From the NCBI GenBank assembly GCA_021405325.1, contig QWII01000003.1:1-64000 (forward strand): a stretch of DNA of 64,000 nucleotides, in the 5' to 3' direction. The notes under the pieces were generated by a model. That model saw only the letters and a program-made list of their open reading frames with translations. It had not been told where the DNA came from and did no database searches. Source of the DNA: Caldilinea sp. CFX5 (lineage in GTDB: Bacteria > Chloroflexota > Anaerolineae > Caldilineales > Caldilineaceae). Below are positions 48,475 through 57,370 of this stretch, piece after piece. Made by a program: the position numbers and the translations under genes. Numbering within the stretch: position 1 is the stretch's first letter; each line of letters opens with the position of its first letter.

Positions 48475-49064
48475 CGGGTCGGTTCCTTTCGTGGGACAAA
48501 GAGAACGGCTTGACTCAAACCAATGCGGGGCGTGACAACTTGTTCTAACCCCGCCGTGCAGGCCAGCGCCACCGTATGGCGAAAGGCGACTCGGCTGACA
48601 TGCCATTTAGGTTCCACCAGTAGGAAGCGCGCCGTAGGTTTCAGCAAGCTGACCACTTCGTGGAAAAAGCGCTCCTTGTCGCGCACTTCATGCGCCATCC
48701 AAAAGGCCAGGGCAAAATCGACCGCTTCGTAGAGATCCAAGGTGTCGGTTTGGCATTGATGGAGCTGAATGCGCCCCTGTAAGCCGGCCTGTACGGCGCG
48801 CCGCTGGACGCCACATAACATCTGCCGTTGCAGATCGACGGCGATTACCTGGCCGCTTTCCCCCACCAGGTGCGCCAAGGGGATCGTGAAATAGCCCATG
48901 CCACACCCCAGATCGATCACCGTTTGGCCCGGCGCCACCAGATCACCGAGAATCTGCTCCGGCTTGTGAACATAGTGACGCAGCGGGTTATCAAACGAAC
49001 CGATAAACCACCAAGGACAAACTTTGTCATCACGGAACAGCAGGCTGCGTAGACGGCTCATCAT
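48471..49064 (-). CDS. Class I SAM-dependent methyltransferase
   Basis: A 197-residue soluble methyltransferase. TVIDLGCGMGYFTIPLA is motif I of class I enzymes, VIAVDLQRQML motif II, and VDFALAFWMAHEV with FLLVEPKWHV the later motifs. There are two adjacent ATG codons at 49064 and 49061. Substrate unknown; many close relatives are annotated as UbiE-like. It overlaps the ICMT-like gene. Confidence 0.85.
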   Translation of the reverse strand: MMSRLRSLLFRDDKVCPWWFIGSFDNPLRHYVHKPEQILGDLVAPGQTVIDLGCGMGYFTIPLAHLVGESGQVIAVDLQRQMLCGVQRRAVQAGLQGRIQLHQCQTDTLDLYEAVDFALAFWMAHEVRDKERFFHEVVSLLKPTARFLLVEPKWHVSRVAFRHTVALACTAGLEQVVTPRIGLSQAVLFVPRKEPTR

Positions 49065-49096
49065 CGGTTTGGCCCTTTCTGCGGCAAAGCCGGCGC

Positions 49097-50623
49097 TTAC
49101 GGATTTTGCAGCTCCCCTTCAAAACGGACGCCGAGTTCGTGGGCGGTTTCCTGACTTTCGACCGTCAGGTGGTCGCCGGCAAAGTGGAGACGCAAGAAAA
49201 GATGATCATTGTTCGCAATGTTGTCATACTCAGCCACAAAAGTTGCGTCATCCACCCATTGTCCCCGTAGCCCTTGCGGGAGATCATAGTCGCCAGGGAA
49301 GAAGCGATAGACCCCATCCAGCCCCACGGGCCAGGAGCCGATTGCACTGTCACCGAAAGCGATCTGCAACGTCGCTTCCGCAGAGTCGTTGAAGGTTACG
49401 CCCATCTTATCGATCCCCAGCGGATTCGGCGCCATAATGAATATCTTGCCCGAAATTGCCGGCGCTAGCGCCGGCAAGGGGGCCACCGGTTGGGGTGTCG
49501 GCGGTTGGGCGACAGCAGCGAGTGCGGCTTGGAGTTGCGTGACGCCAGCGGGGTTGGCCGGCAACGGCTTGCTCAGGTCCGCAAACGCTGGCGAGAGCAG
49601 CGGTTCAATATCATCAATGTCTACACCGCCACCGGTCATCACCAGAATCGCGTTGATCGCCGGCCAGACCTGGATGCGCTGGCCGCCGCGCCCGATGGCC
49701 GCATATTCGCCCTCAGCGCCGGTAATCCACCAGCCGTAGCCGTAATCGTCATTGCCACCGGTCTTGAGCTGGGTCTTGACTGAAGCAGCGACCCACTGGC
49801 GCGGGACAAGCTGTTTCCCGGCCCACTCACCGTGGTTGAGCCAGAGGAAGCCGATCTTGGCCATATCGCGCGGCTGCAGGTGAAGATCGCCCCAGCCGTG
49901 GTTGTAGCCTTGCGGGTCAGTCGGCCAGATCACCGCTTGAATGCCCAACGGCTCGAAAAGGTTTTGCTGGGCAAATTCCAGTGCTGTCATCCCCGTCGCT
50001 TGTTGCAGAATTGCCGAGAGCAGGTGCATGCCTGGACTACAATAGACAAAGTGCTGGCCCGGCACGCTGATCATCTTACGGTCGAGGGTGAATTGGACGA
50101 AATCCTTGCTCTGTTCCATCTCGCGCAAGGTCTGTTCATCGTTGGCAGCCGTGCAATCTAGCCCCGAGGACATACTAGTCAGATGGCGCACCGTGATGGC
50201 CTCCTTGCGAGCGTCGCGGTTGGCGATGGTGCGGTCGGGGAAGAAGGAGAGCAGGGGGTCATCCAGGTTGAGTTTACCCTGGTCGGCGGCCATGGCGATC
50301 AAGGTGGTCATGATGCTCTTGGTCACCGAGGCGACATCGTGGACCGCCTTGCCGTCGTAGGGGTAGAAGGTGGCATCCAGCACCAACTTGCCGTTGCGTA
50401 CAATCAAGACGCTGTGCAGGTTCAACCCCTGCCGGCGGATGGCTTGCAGCCCGTCCGCCAGTTTGGCGGCATCAATGCCCTGTTCCTCTGGGGTACTTGT
50501 GGGCCACGCTTGGGTCGGCCATTCCACCGGAGGGGCGCGTTGGGCTGCTTCGCGCACCGGTATACAGCCGATCACGGGCATGATCAGGACAACAATCAGC
50601 ATTAGATTGAGCAAGCGTTTCAT
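49097..50623 (-). CDS. Serine hydrolase (class C beta-lactamase family) lipoprotein
   Basis: A 508-residue exported lipoprotein; MKRLLNLMLIVVLIMPVIGC gives a signal peptide and a lipobox. The beta-lactamase-like domain holds the S-x-x-K motif in VASVTKSIM, a Tyr motif in YCSPGMHLL in place of the usual YxN, and a late GGGQR-type stretch in place of KTG. About 110 residues follow as a beta-rich C-terminal domain. The family covers esterases and DD-peptidases. The start at 50623 follows GGAGAAAC. It stands 91 bases after a CBS protein gene. Confidence 0.82.
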   Translation of the reverse strand: MKRLLNLMLIVVLIMPVIGCIPVREAAQRAPPVEWPTQAWPTSTPEEQGIDAAKLADGLQAIRRQGLNLHSVLIVRNGKLVLDATFYPYDGKAVHDVASVTKSIMTTLIAMAADQGKLNLDDPLLSFFPDRTIANRDARKEAITVRHLTSMSSGLDCTAANDEQTLREMEQSKDFVQFTLDRKMISVPGQHFVYCSPGMHLLSAILQQATGMTALEFAQQNLFEPLGIQAVIWPTDPQGYNHGWGDLHLQPRDMAKIGFLWLNHGEWAGKQLVPRQWVAASVKTQLKTGGNDDYGYGWWITGAEGEYAAIGRGGQRIQVWPAINAILVMTGGGVDIDDIEPLLSPAFADLSKPLPANPAGVTQLQAALAAVAQPPTPQPVAPLPALAPAISGKIFIMAPNPLGIDKMGVTFNDSAEATLQIAFGDSAIGSWPVGLDGVYRFFPGDYDLPQGLRGQWVDDATFVAEYDNIANNDHLFLRLHFAGDHLTVESQETAHELGVRFEGELQNP

Positions 50624-50714
50624 CGTTGTTTCTCCTTTGCCAAAGCTTTGCTGCGGCTTGCCGCACTTGCATAAGCGCGGGTAAATTCCGCACCAAAGCG
50701 TACAATTCAGACCT

Positions 50715-51137
50715 TTAGCCCGACCAGGAGGAGACAATGAACTTGAAAATATCAGATTCGGTAATGATGCCGATCACACGCTCATTTTGTACAACCGGCA
50801 GCGCGCTGACTTGGTTTTCAAGCATCGCTTCCGCCACCTCTTGGATCGTATCTTCCGGCGTAACCGTGAGCGGGTCGGGCGTCATCACATCGCTGACAGT
50901 CAAGGTCATGACCTGTAATTGGGCATCGGTGTCGGTTTCGGTAAAAGCGCTTGGCAGGACGCGCTGGATGTCGCTCAAGGTGACAATCCCCACCAGTGTT
51001 TTCCCGCGTACGACCGGCAGCCGCCGAATCTCTTTTTCAAACAGCAAGGTATAGGCATCATATAACGATGTCTCCGGCTCGACGACGAACGGATTGGCCG
51101 TCATCAGCTCTTGGACTTGCGCTTTGTGGCGTTGCAT
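50715..51137 (-). CDS. CBS-domain pair protein
   Basis: A 140-residue protein made of two CBS domains only: VQELMTANPFVVEPETSLYD to GIVTLSDIQRVL, and VSDVMTPDPLTVTPEDT to GIITESDIFKFI. Such proteins bind AMP, ATP or related ligands and modulate partners. It is soluble and lies 12 bases after the dodecin gene, so the two are likely co-transcribed. Confidence 0.88.
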   Translation of the reverse strand: MQRHKAQVQELMTANPFVVEPETSLYDAYTLLFEKEIRRLPVVRGKTLVGIVTLSDIQRVLPSAFTETDTDAQLQVMTLTVSDVMTPDPLTVTPEDTIQEVAEAMLENQVSALPVVQNERVIGIITESDIFKFIVSSWSG

Positions 51138-51149
51138 AGGAACTCACTT

Positions 51150-51365
51150 TCAATCCTTCTCGTGATACTTAAATGAGACTTTCACTTTCGCCCGATAGGC
51201 AATGACTTTGCCCTTGTCCAGGTGCATGTCCAGCATGACGACCTCGGCCACACGCAGATCTTCCAGGGTCTTGGCGGCGGTCTCAACAGCATGTTTGGCC
51301 GCCTGTTCCCAAGACTCCGTACTCGTTCCGACCAATTCGATTACTTTGTAGACACTGTCTGACAT
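51150..51365 (-). CDS. Dodecin
   Basis: A 71-residue protein starting MSDSVYKVIELVGTSTESWE and ending VIAYRAKVKVSFKYH, the complete dodecin fold. Dodecins form dodecameric shells that store flavin or its breakdown products; the Trp in the first helix region is the flavin-stacking residue. The ATG at 51365 follows AAAGGAG; an earlier in-frame start would lie in the terminator region of the preceding operon. Confidence 0.9.
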   Translation of the reverse strand: MSDSVYKVIELVGTSTESWEQAAKHAVETAAKTLEDLRVAEVVMLDMHLDKGKVIAYRAKVKVSFKYHEKD

Positions 51366-51407
51366 ATGATTCTCCTTTGCGATAACACTTACGATGTGCA
51401 TCCGTGT

Positions 51408-51443
51408 AAAAAAGAAAACCCTAGCAGTATTTCCGCCAGGGTT
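51408..51443 (-). terminator. Rho-independent terminator of the caspase/SIR2 operon
   Basis: On the minus strand AACCCTGGC pairs with GCTAGGGTT (one G-T pair, 9-base loop) and is followed at once by TTCTTTTTT. It lies 22 bases after the stop of the membrane gene at 51465 and marks the end of the transcript that begins at the metacaspase. Confidence 0.75.
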
Positions 51444-51464
51444 ATTCAGCGCGTACCCATAATC

Positions 51465-52397
51465 TTATAGACTTTGTTGGCGCCCCCCATCGATCAGCCC
51501 TGACGGCAAGCCGGGGAATAAGTGATCCCTATGCTTTACGATAGCACACACCGGCTTTCCAGGCACTCGCCATTCAGGTAGGTTTGGACTGGACAGATGG
51601 GGAGTCTTCCTTGAAAGCCAACAGCGTGAAGATGATTCCTCTGTTTGCTGTTTCTCAGCCCGGTCAGCTTCGTCATGCTTCGGCTTATCCTGCAAGAACG
51701 CGAAGTAGAGCCAGACATGGAATGCAAAGAAGGCCACGCCAAGCAGTGCTAGTGGACCCAGCATCTGCCAGGGGTGAGTCAATGTGTTCTGCAGACTGAG
51801 CAACGCGCCACCCGCCACATACGCCGCACTGTTCAGAAGAGCGATCAGCATCGCCGCATAGAAGTAGATCGTCCATGGCTTGCCAGGGGTGGGCAGCGTC
51901 TGGGGTTGCCACAAGAAGGCCGTGCGTAACGTCGCCGGCTCTATGGCGTGCGCATGTTCGATACAGAAACTCTTGATACGGTTCATCGCCTGTACGCTGC
52001 CGTGCCATGCCTGGCGCAGACGGATAATTGCCAGGAAATCGATCCAGCCGATCCCGACCAACACCCAGAAGAGCGCGGTCCCAATTGCCGTCGGTAGACC
52101 CGTTCCCTGGGCCAGCAAGGTCACGACCCCTGACGTTACCACACTGGCGATGAGCAAATAGAAGTTGACGATGGTATGCCGTTCGGCCATCGCTTCGCTG
52201 GCGGTAATGCGCGCATACTCAAACTCCCAACTCAGAATGGCAACGGGATCGACGCACGATTCGCCTAGGGGGATGGCCGGCGCCGCGGGAATGATTTCTT
52301 TGCGCCGGTTCAGCGCCAGGATTACGAGCAGGAGCGCACCATTGGCAAGCAGAAAGAAAGCGGCAATGAAGAGTGGTGAGTGCGCTGTTAACAGCAT
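51465..52397 (-). CDS. Multi-TM protein at the end of the caspase/SIR2 operon
   Basis: A 310-residue protein. One helix at 8-27, a cytoplasmic stretch with WEFEYARITASEAMAERHTI, two helices at about 78-115, a loop, two more at about 178-205 and 212-235, and a charged tail. Helix 1, spacer and paired helices recall 4TM effector proteins of conflict systems, but I recognise no family. The tail after residue 260 looks poorly conserved in character. It starts 28 bases after the nSTAND1 gene behind AAAGGAG and ends just before a terminator, so it belongs to that operon. A membrane effector or anchor is the natural guess. Confidence 0.65.
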   Translation of the reverse strand: MLLTAHSPLFIAAFFLLANGALLLVILALNRRKEIIPAAPAIPLGESCVDPVAILSWEFEYARITASEAMAERHTIVNFYLLIASVVTSGVVTLLAQGTGLPTAIGTALFWVLVGIGWIDFLAIIRLRQAWHGSVQAMNRIKSFCIEHAHAIEPATLRTAFLWQPQTLPTPGKPWTIYFYAAMLIALLNSAAYVAGGALLSLQNTLTHPWQMLGPLALLGVAFFAFHVWLYFAFLQDKPKHDEADRAEKQQTEESSSRCWLSRKTPHLSSPNLPEWRVPGKPVCAIVKHRDHLFPGLPSGLIDGGRQQSL

Positions 52398-52425
52398 CTA
52401 GGTCTCCTTTTTTGGGGTGTGTACC

Positions 52426-54864
52426 CTAACCGTCTATAATCAGCACCTTATGCTGGGCCTGACTACCAGCAAGGAAATCACCCATTTCTAGAACACTGAT
52501 CCCCCCTGTTGTATTATAATCAAAGGGCGCCATCGTCCTCGTCAAAACCGTCGATCCGCCGCGTTCGATATTAGTGACTTTGGAAATGCCGGAGAAGTAG
52601 CAGAGAATCGTTGTCGATGGCGTTGCCGCCGATGCCATTTGAGTTAGTGCTTCTCGTATATTGGCCATAGTGGCATCCGTGTCAAGTAAAACTTGGATTT
52701 GCACTGTTTTGGCGAGAACATAATCTTGGTCATTGAGCAACTGTTCAAAGAGACGAACATCATTCAGCGGCCCTCTAATCTCAAAATCACTATCCTCAAA
52801 CTTGCTCACCCCAATGAGCAAAACATGGAGAACTTCCGGTGCTGGCTGTGATTCTAAGAGAACTTCTGAGACCGAGGCCCGATCGGGGATCGGTTGTAAT
52901 GAGAACAGGGCTAGATCCATTTCACGTTTGTTCCCTACAATATCCGGGGTTTGCATGCCAAGAAGCGCATCCCATGTTGCCAGAACTGCTTCTCTGAGCG
53001 AAACGAAGCCATTTGCGTTGCGATCCGCTTTGGAATCTCGCATAGCCTGTAAAAATTGCCATGAAAATGCACCGTAATATTTGCCATCATAAGACATGTC
53101 ATAGCCAAACTGTTGTGAACTGGCGCCGGAGATGCCAATCACTCCCGGATTGAGGTTTTCTAACCCAGTCAACTTCTCGCCGGCAATAGCCGTGGTCGTC
53201 GCCTGTGCGGCACTGGCTGTCGCCTTTTCAATCGCTGCTCTCGTTGCTTCGCTTTCCGCATTTGCATGGGCGATTGCCGCGGCGGTCGCTGCACTTCTGG
53301 CGACTGCTGCGCGCGTGCTAGCCAAGTTGGCATTGCCAATCGCTTGCGCCTCGCTAGTTGCGGCGCGATTGGCTTCTTCTGTTGCGCGCACACCAAACAT
53401 ACCTGCTGCCAACGCCGCAATGAAAGCAACAATGCTGACCACCGTCAAAAGCAGGGCCCGTTTACGCAGGGTAGCAGCCGCTTGCGTCTGTTCGCTGGCG
53501 CGCAGCGCCTGCACTGCTGCCAACTCACGCGATTGGGCAAGTTCGCGCTGGCGAGCTAATTCTTGTTCCTTCGCTCTAGTCTCCTTTGCCGCCTGTTCTT
53601 CCGCGGCGGCTGTTTCTTGTGCTTGGACCAACTGGGTGCGCCATTTGGTGATCGCTCGTGCCAGAACATCATGAAAGATCTCATAGCGGCGCAGATCAGG
53701 CTGGTTGAGGGGCGGCGCCAACGGTCGGAGGACGCGCGCCTTTTCCAGTTTCTTTAAGACTTGGATTGCCGCCGCTGGCGGACTTTCGCCCAGTGAAATA
53801 AGATCAACGATGGGTAGGGCAATCTTCGTCCCGGACGGCGTCACCAAATAACGAAATAAATGGGCAGCTATTTTTTGTTCAGGGATCGACAACTTGTTCA
53901 TCTCGTCATCGAGATAAGTTTGGACAATCTGCTTTGCATCCCCTAATTGCTGCAACGTGCTTAAACGGAGCTTATAGGTAGACTCAGGCGTAGGCTTAGG
54001 TTGGGCCATCTCTGCGTCCCACAAGTAGGTTAGGATCATCTGGAGTAAAGGCGTTTCGATGGCGACTGGCGCGATTATTTGATCGGCGGCCGTGGTCTGA
54101 GTCTGTTCATTCTGTAGTTCGCCAATACTTTGGGGTTCAGTCTTCACTTGCTCAATTAAGGTGGTGACCAATCCGTCCTCAATGTCGACCTGTTCGCCTG
54201 GAACAGTGCGGCGCTCGTTATAGCGCTCTAACGGTTTGCGAATCGCCCGAATGGCAGCCGGTCGATCCAGATGTTCCAGGCGCAGGTAATTGCCGTACAA
54301 ATTAGGGATGCGTCGCTGAAAGCGATCAAGCAAGGCGAGGCTATCTTCACGGATCGCCAGAAGAAAGTTGGCGTCAATATCGCCGCGGTTGACCGCACGC
54401 GCGAATTCAGCATCAAACTGGTTCTCCAGGTCAGCTTCGGGATGATAGAGAAAATATTCCTCGAATTGGTCGAAGATAAGGGCCAGCGTACTGTGCGATA
54501 CATCAGCCACATGGGCCAGGAACTCGTCCAAGGGCGCATCATCACCGGCAAAGGGCTGGCCTGTTTGTTTGGCGATAGTATCGGCAATGCACGCTTTGAG
54601 CGAAGCCAGAAATGTGCGATCCTGCCAGGTGCGGAAAACAACGACAGTGATGTTGGGCAATGTGCGGAGATAGGGTACGACGCCGGCCAAGAGAACAGAG
54701 GTCTTGCCGACGCCACTCGCACCATAGAGAATGGTCAACGGCGCCGTCACCAGGTTGGCCGCGATCGTCTCTTGGTCTTCCTCGCGGCCAAAGAAATATT
54801 CCCGCTCCTCTTCGGTGTAGGGTTGTAGTCCTACATAGGGGCAAAAGGATTCGCGCTCACTCAT
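52426..54864 (-). CDS. nSTAND1 ATPase with TM segment and permuted, inactive caspase-like domain
   Basis: An 812-residue protein. It opens CPYVGLQPYTEEEREYFFGR, the nSTAND1 lead, then Walker A GASGVGKT (48-55) and Walker B LALIFDQFEE (127-136), with a winged-helix-like region to about 405. An Ala/Glu coiled coil, a membrane helix (469-490) and an Ala-rich stretch follow. Residues 567-655 look like the small (p10) part of a C14 caspase (YYGAFSWQFLQAM, KADRNANGFVSLREAV, MQTPDIVG). Residues 678-812 look like the large (p20) part (HVLLIGVSKFED, PLNDVRLFEQLL), in reversed order. The catalytic His is Ile760 (YFSGIS) and the chain stops at KVLIIDG, where the Cys loop should come. One base separates it from the SIR2 gene. 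Confidence 0.8.
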   Translation of the reverse strand: MSERESFCPYVGLQPYTEEEREYFFGREEDQETIAANLVTAPLTILYGASGVGKTSVLLAGVVPYLRTLPNITVVVFRTWQDRTFLASLKACIADTIAKQTGQPFAGDDAPLDEFLAHVADVSHSTLALIFDQFEEYFLYHPEADLENQFDAEFARAVNRGDIDANFLLAIREDSLALLDRFQRRIPNLYGNYLRLEHLDRPAAIRAIRKPLERYNERRTVPGEQVDIEDGLVTTLIEQVKTEPQSIGELQNEQTQTTAADQIIAPVAIETPLLQMILTYLWDAEMAQPKPTPESTYKLRLSTLQQLGDAKQIVQTYLDDEMNKLSIPEQKIAAHLFRYLVTPSGTKIALPIVDLISLGESPPAAAIQVLKKLEKARVLRPLAPPLNQPDLRRYEIFHDVLARAITKWRTQLVQAQETAAAEEQAAKETRAKEQELARQRELAQSRELAAVQALRASEQTQAAATLRKRALLLTVVSIVAFIAALAAGMFGVRATEEANRAATSEAQAIGNANLASTRAAVARSAATAAAIAHANAESEATRAAIEKATASAAQATTTAIAGEKLTGLENLNPGVIGISGASSQQFGYDMSYDGKYYGAFSWQFLQAMRDSKADRNANGFVSLREAVLATWDALLGMQTPDIVGNKREMDLALFSLQPIPDRASVSEVLLESQPAPEVLHVLLIGVSKFEDSDFEIRGPLNDVRLFEQLLNDQDYVLAKTVQIQVLLDTDATMANIREALTQMASAATPSTTILCYFSGISKVTNIERGGSTVLTRTMAPFDYNTTGGISVLEMGDFLAGSQAQHKVLIIDG

Positions 54865-54865
54865 A

Positions 54866-55819
54866 TTATGTCATCCGTTCACAGAGCTTGGCGATAAAGT
54901 CGTCAATGCCCATGTTAAAGATATTCACCTTGCGCGCCTGCCATAACATCCGCTCCAGCTCCGATGGCTTGTATTGAATCGCCCAGGAGCGCAAGGCCTC
55001 TTCCGGAAACGGGCGCTCAGACTGATTGCCCGCTGTTTCGATCTCTGGGCGGATTACAGCCGTCTTGAGGTTTCTGAGAACGACGCGCAGGTTCCAATCG
55101 GCCAAGCCATACCCCAGAAAGAGGAAATGGCGCGTCCGAAAATGGAGCATAAAGCGCGCCGGGATCGCTGTCTGCCCCGTCATGCGTGAGAGAAAGTCTA
55201 CGTAATCTTCTTCGGTGATCACGAAGCTATCCCACCTGCCGGCCTGACGATCAACACTGCCATGCATCTTGTAAATGACGGAGGTGTCGGTCACCGAAAG
55301 CGGCAACTTGGCCGGTGGATAGGGCGCCGGCTCACTTGCACCCGGCTTCCACCACAACACCGACCCAGCCAACTCTTTGCTTTCGGTCGGATGGACAACC
55401 AGGTGATAGGGTTTGCCCTTCTCCTTAAATGCCTGTTCGATCAGATCATCGTAGTTGGTCGTGACGATAAGCAAGGGTACCGGCACATCAGCCAGGAACC
55501 GATGAACAGCGCCCACCTGATAGGTGCGGTTGAAGATTTCATGCAGCCGGGCGAGGAGCGAAGGGCGGTCCGCCTGTTCAAGATAGTACGACGCCACCTT
55601 GGCCAAGTCTTCCCGATCGTGGGGATCGGCGGAAGGGAAGGTCGCTTCTTCGGCGAGCAAGGCGGCAAGTTCCTTGCCCATGGGCAGAAACGACGCTGAT
55701 TTTTCCTCCCATGTAGCGCCGGATTGGCGGCCGCTAAGCGACGCCCCCGCGCCAAGAAAGGGAATCACTTCGCCTTTTTTCAATAGATTGCAGATAATGC
55801 CATAGGGCGGTTCGGTCAT
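54866..55819 (-). CDS. SIR2-family protein (probable NADase)
   Basis: A 317-residue SIR2-like protein. FLGAGAS (21-27) is the NAD-binding loop, VTTNYDDLIE (119-128) the second NAD contact, KMHGSVD with His186 the catalytic His, and FLGYGLADWNLR the late Gly motif of the SIR2_2 group. In defence systems such proteins break down NAD+; deacetylation is less likely for this group. The stop lies 1 base before the nSTAND1 start, so the two are tightly coupled, as in SIR2-STAND pairs. Start at 55819. Confidence 0.88.
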   Translation of the reverse strand: MTEPPYGIICNLLKKGEVIPFLGAGASLSGRQSGATWEEKSASFLPMGKELAALLAEEATFPSADPHDREDLAKVASYYLEQADRPSLLARLHEIFNRTYQVGAVHRFLADVPVPLLIVTTNYDDLIEQAFKEKGKPYHLVVHPTESKELAGSVLWWKPGASEPAPYPPAKLPLSVTDTSVIYKMHGSVDRQAGRWDSFVITEEDYVDFLSRMTGQTAIPARFMLHFRTRHFLFLGYGLADWNLRVVLRNLKTAVIRPEIETAGNQSERPFPEEALRSWAIQYKPSELERMLWQARKVNIFNMGIDDFIAKLCERMT

Positions 55820-55940
55820 GATTGTTCTCGCTCCATCGAATGCAAGAGAATCATTTCAAACGCAAGACGAAGGCAGTCTTTAGAAAGGTGAGTCCGGTAG
55901 AAAATCTTCTTTGACTAGGCGGTGACTGCATTTAGTGCGA

Positions 55941-57317
55941 TCACGCTGCTATCAATCCAGCACGCTTGAGCATCTCCTGTAAATGTCGTGCGGAGAGGGC
56001 ATAGCTATGACCATTGCCGGCGACAAGTACGCCCACCACACGCCCATCTTGCCTGACCAATGGCGAACCGCACGCCCCCGGCCCGATCTTGATGTTGGTC
56101 TCAAGCAGATGGGGGATCGTCGCCTGCCGGCCGCCACCCATCGCGATGGCGACAGCCTGATCAACCGCGGTGATGGCGCCGTCGTGGAACCCTTGGCTCT
56201 CGCCCACCGAGACACAGGCTGTGATCGCTTCCCCAACGACAGGTGGCTCAGGGGCCAAGGCGAGCGGTGAACTCTCCACGGCGCCCTGAATGCGGAAAAC
56301 AGCATAATCCAACACCGTTTCCGGGGCGACGACCAAGACGGCCTGCCGTTGGGGGCCGCCGGCAAAGGGACGTACAACGGCCTGAACCCCTAAGGCGCAG
56401 CCTTTCCCTAGCCCGGCCAGGATGGAAGAATCGGTGACCAATAGACCGGTGTCTCCGAAGACAAAACCGGACCCCACCATGTATGCGCCATCCGGGCTAA
56501 TACTAAAGATGGATTGGCTGATTGCGTCCACGCTGACTTCAGCCGTGCCGCCTAACAACGCCGCGCGCAGCCGTACAAAGAAGCGATCAAAATTCCCCTC
56601 AGCACCGGCAAAAAAATGGGTTGCGGACTTGCGCGCTTTCATCAACTGGGCAATTTCCCCCGCCGGCGGATTGGGGCCGACATACCAGATCGAAGCGCCT
56701 TTGGCCTTTAGACAACGATTAATGTCTTGGTCACGCATACCGTGTCCAACGACCAAGATGTCACGGTCATTGAGATAGGTTTCCAGCACCCGCCTAATCG
56801 GCGGCGGAAACTTGTCAATCTCCTCGCCGGTGTAATAGAACTTGTAATAGAAGAGATCGCCGTGCAGCTTCAAGAGTTTGACCCGCGGGACAGGGTTGTC
56901 CAGGTGATCCGCAATAAACGCCGGCTCCATCACGCCGTGAACTAGAAAGATATAATCGCGACGCCGCATTTGCTGTTGGGTAATCGCATCCTCCAAGAGC
57001 GGATCAAAATTGGTTGAAAGGATCACGCTAAAATAGCCGGCCCGAATCAGTTCCGCCAGGCAGCGATACCCTTCGGATGGCGCAGCCCCCTCAACCAGCT
57101 CACGCAGAATAGCAAAGCGTTCGTCGTTGCTAGACTGGGCTAGGTATTCGTCAAAAGCGTTGAGATCATAAACGCCGATAATCCGCTCCACAACGGTTCG
57201 GTTGAGGCTCGTGCCTGAAGCGACCGAAGCCCCGGCGCCGATTACCAACACATAAGGATGAGAGCCAGACTCGCGTTTGGCCCGCATTCTATTTGCCAGA
57301 TCGGTGAGCTTATCCAT
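55941..57317 (-). CDS. SIR2 fused to a trypsin-like domain with altered active site
   Basis: A 458-residue protein. Residues 1-250 are SIR2-like: VIGAGAS (25-31), ILSTNFDPLLED (99-110), KLHGD with His152, and VVGHGMRDQDI (189-199). Residues 265-455 follow the S1/HtrA fold: SGFVFGDTGLLVTDSSILAG, LDYAVFRI with Asp337, and IKIGPGACGSPLVRQDGRV. In place of the usual TAAH the first motif reads TDSS, so the His is missing, and the nucleophile Ser is Cys416 (GACGSP). It is either an inactive fold used for binding or a changed cysteine enzyme. The start at 57317 follows AGGAGG-like GGAG. It is encoded 121 bases before the second SIR2. Confidence 0.82.
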   Translation of the reverse strand: MDKLTDLANRMRAKRESGSHPYVLVIGAGASVASGTSLNRTVVERIIGVYDLNAFDEYLAQSSNDERFAILRELVEGAAPSEGYRCLAELIRAGYFSVILSTNFDPLLEDAITQQQMRRRDYIFLVHGVMEPAFIADHLDNPVPRVKLLKLHGDLFYYKFYYTGEEIDKFPPPIRRVLETYLNDRDILVVGHGMRDQDINRCLKAKGASIWYVGPNPPAGEIAQLMKARKSATHFFAGAEGNFDRFFVRLRAALLGGTAEVSVDAISQSIFSISPDGAYMVGSGFVFGDTGLLVTDSSILAGLGKGCALGVQAVVRPFAGGPQRQAVLVVAPETVLDYAVFRIQGAVESSPLALAPEPPVVGEAITACVSVGESQGFHDGAITAVDQAVAIAMGGGRQATIPHLLETNIKIGPGACGSPLVRQDGRVVGVLVAGNGHSYALSARHLQEMLKRAGLIAA

Positions 57318-57370
57318 AACGACGCTCCTCCTAAACTCCTCTATATCAACATTGAATTAGAAATCCCTGT

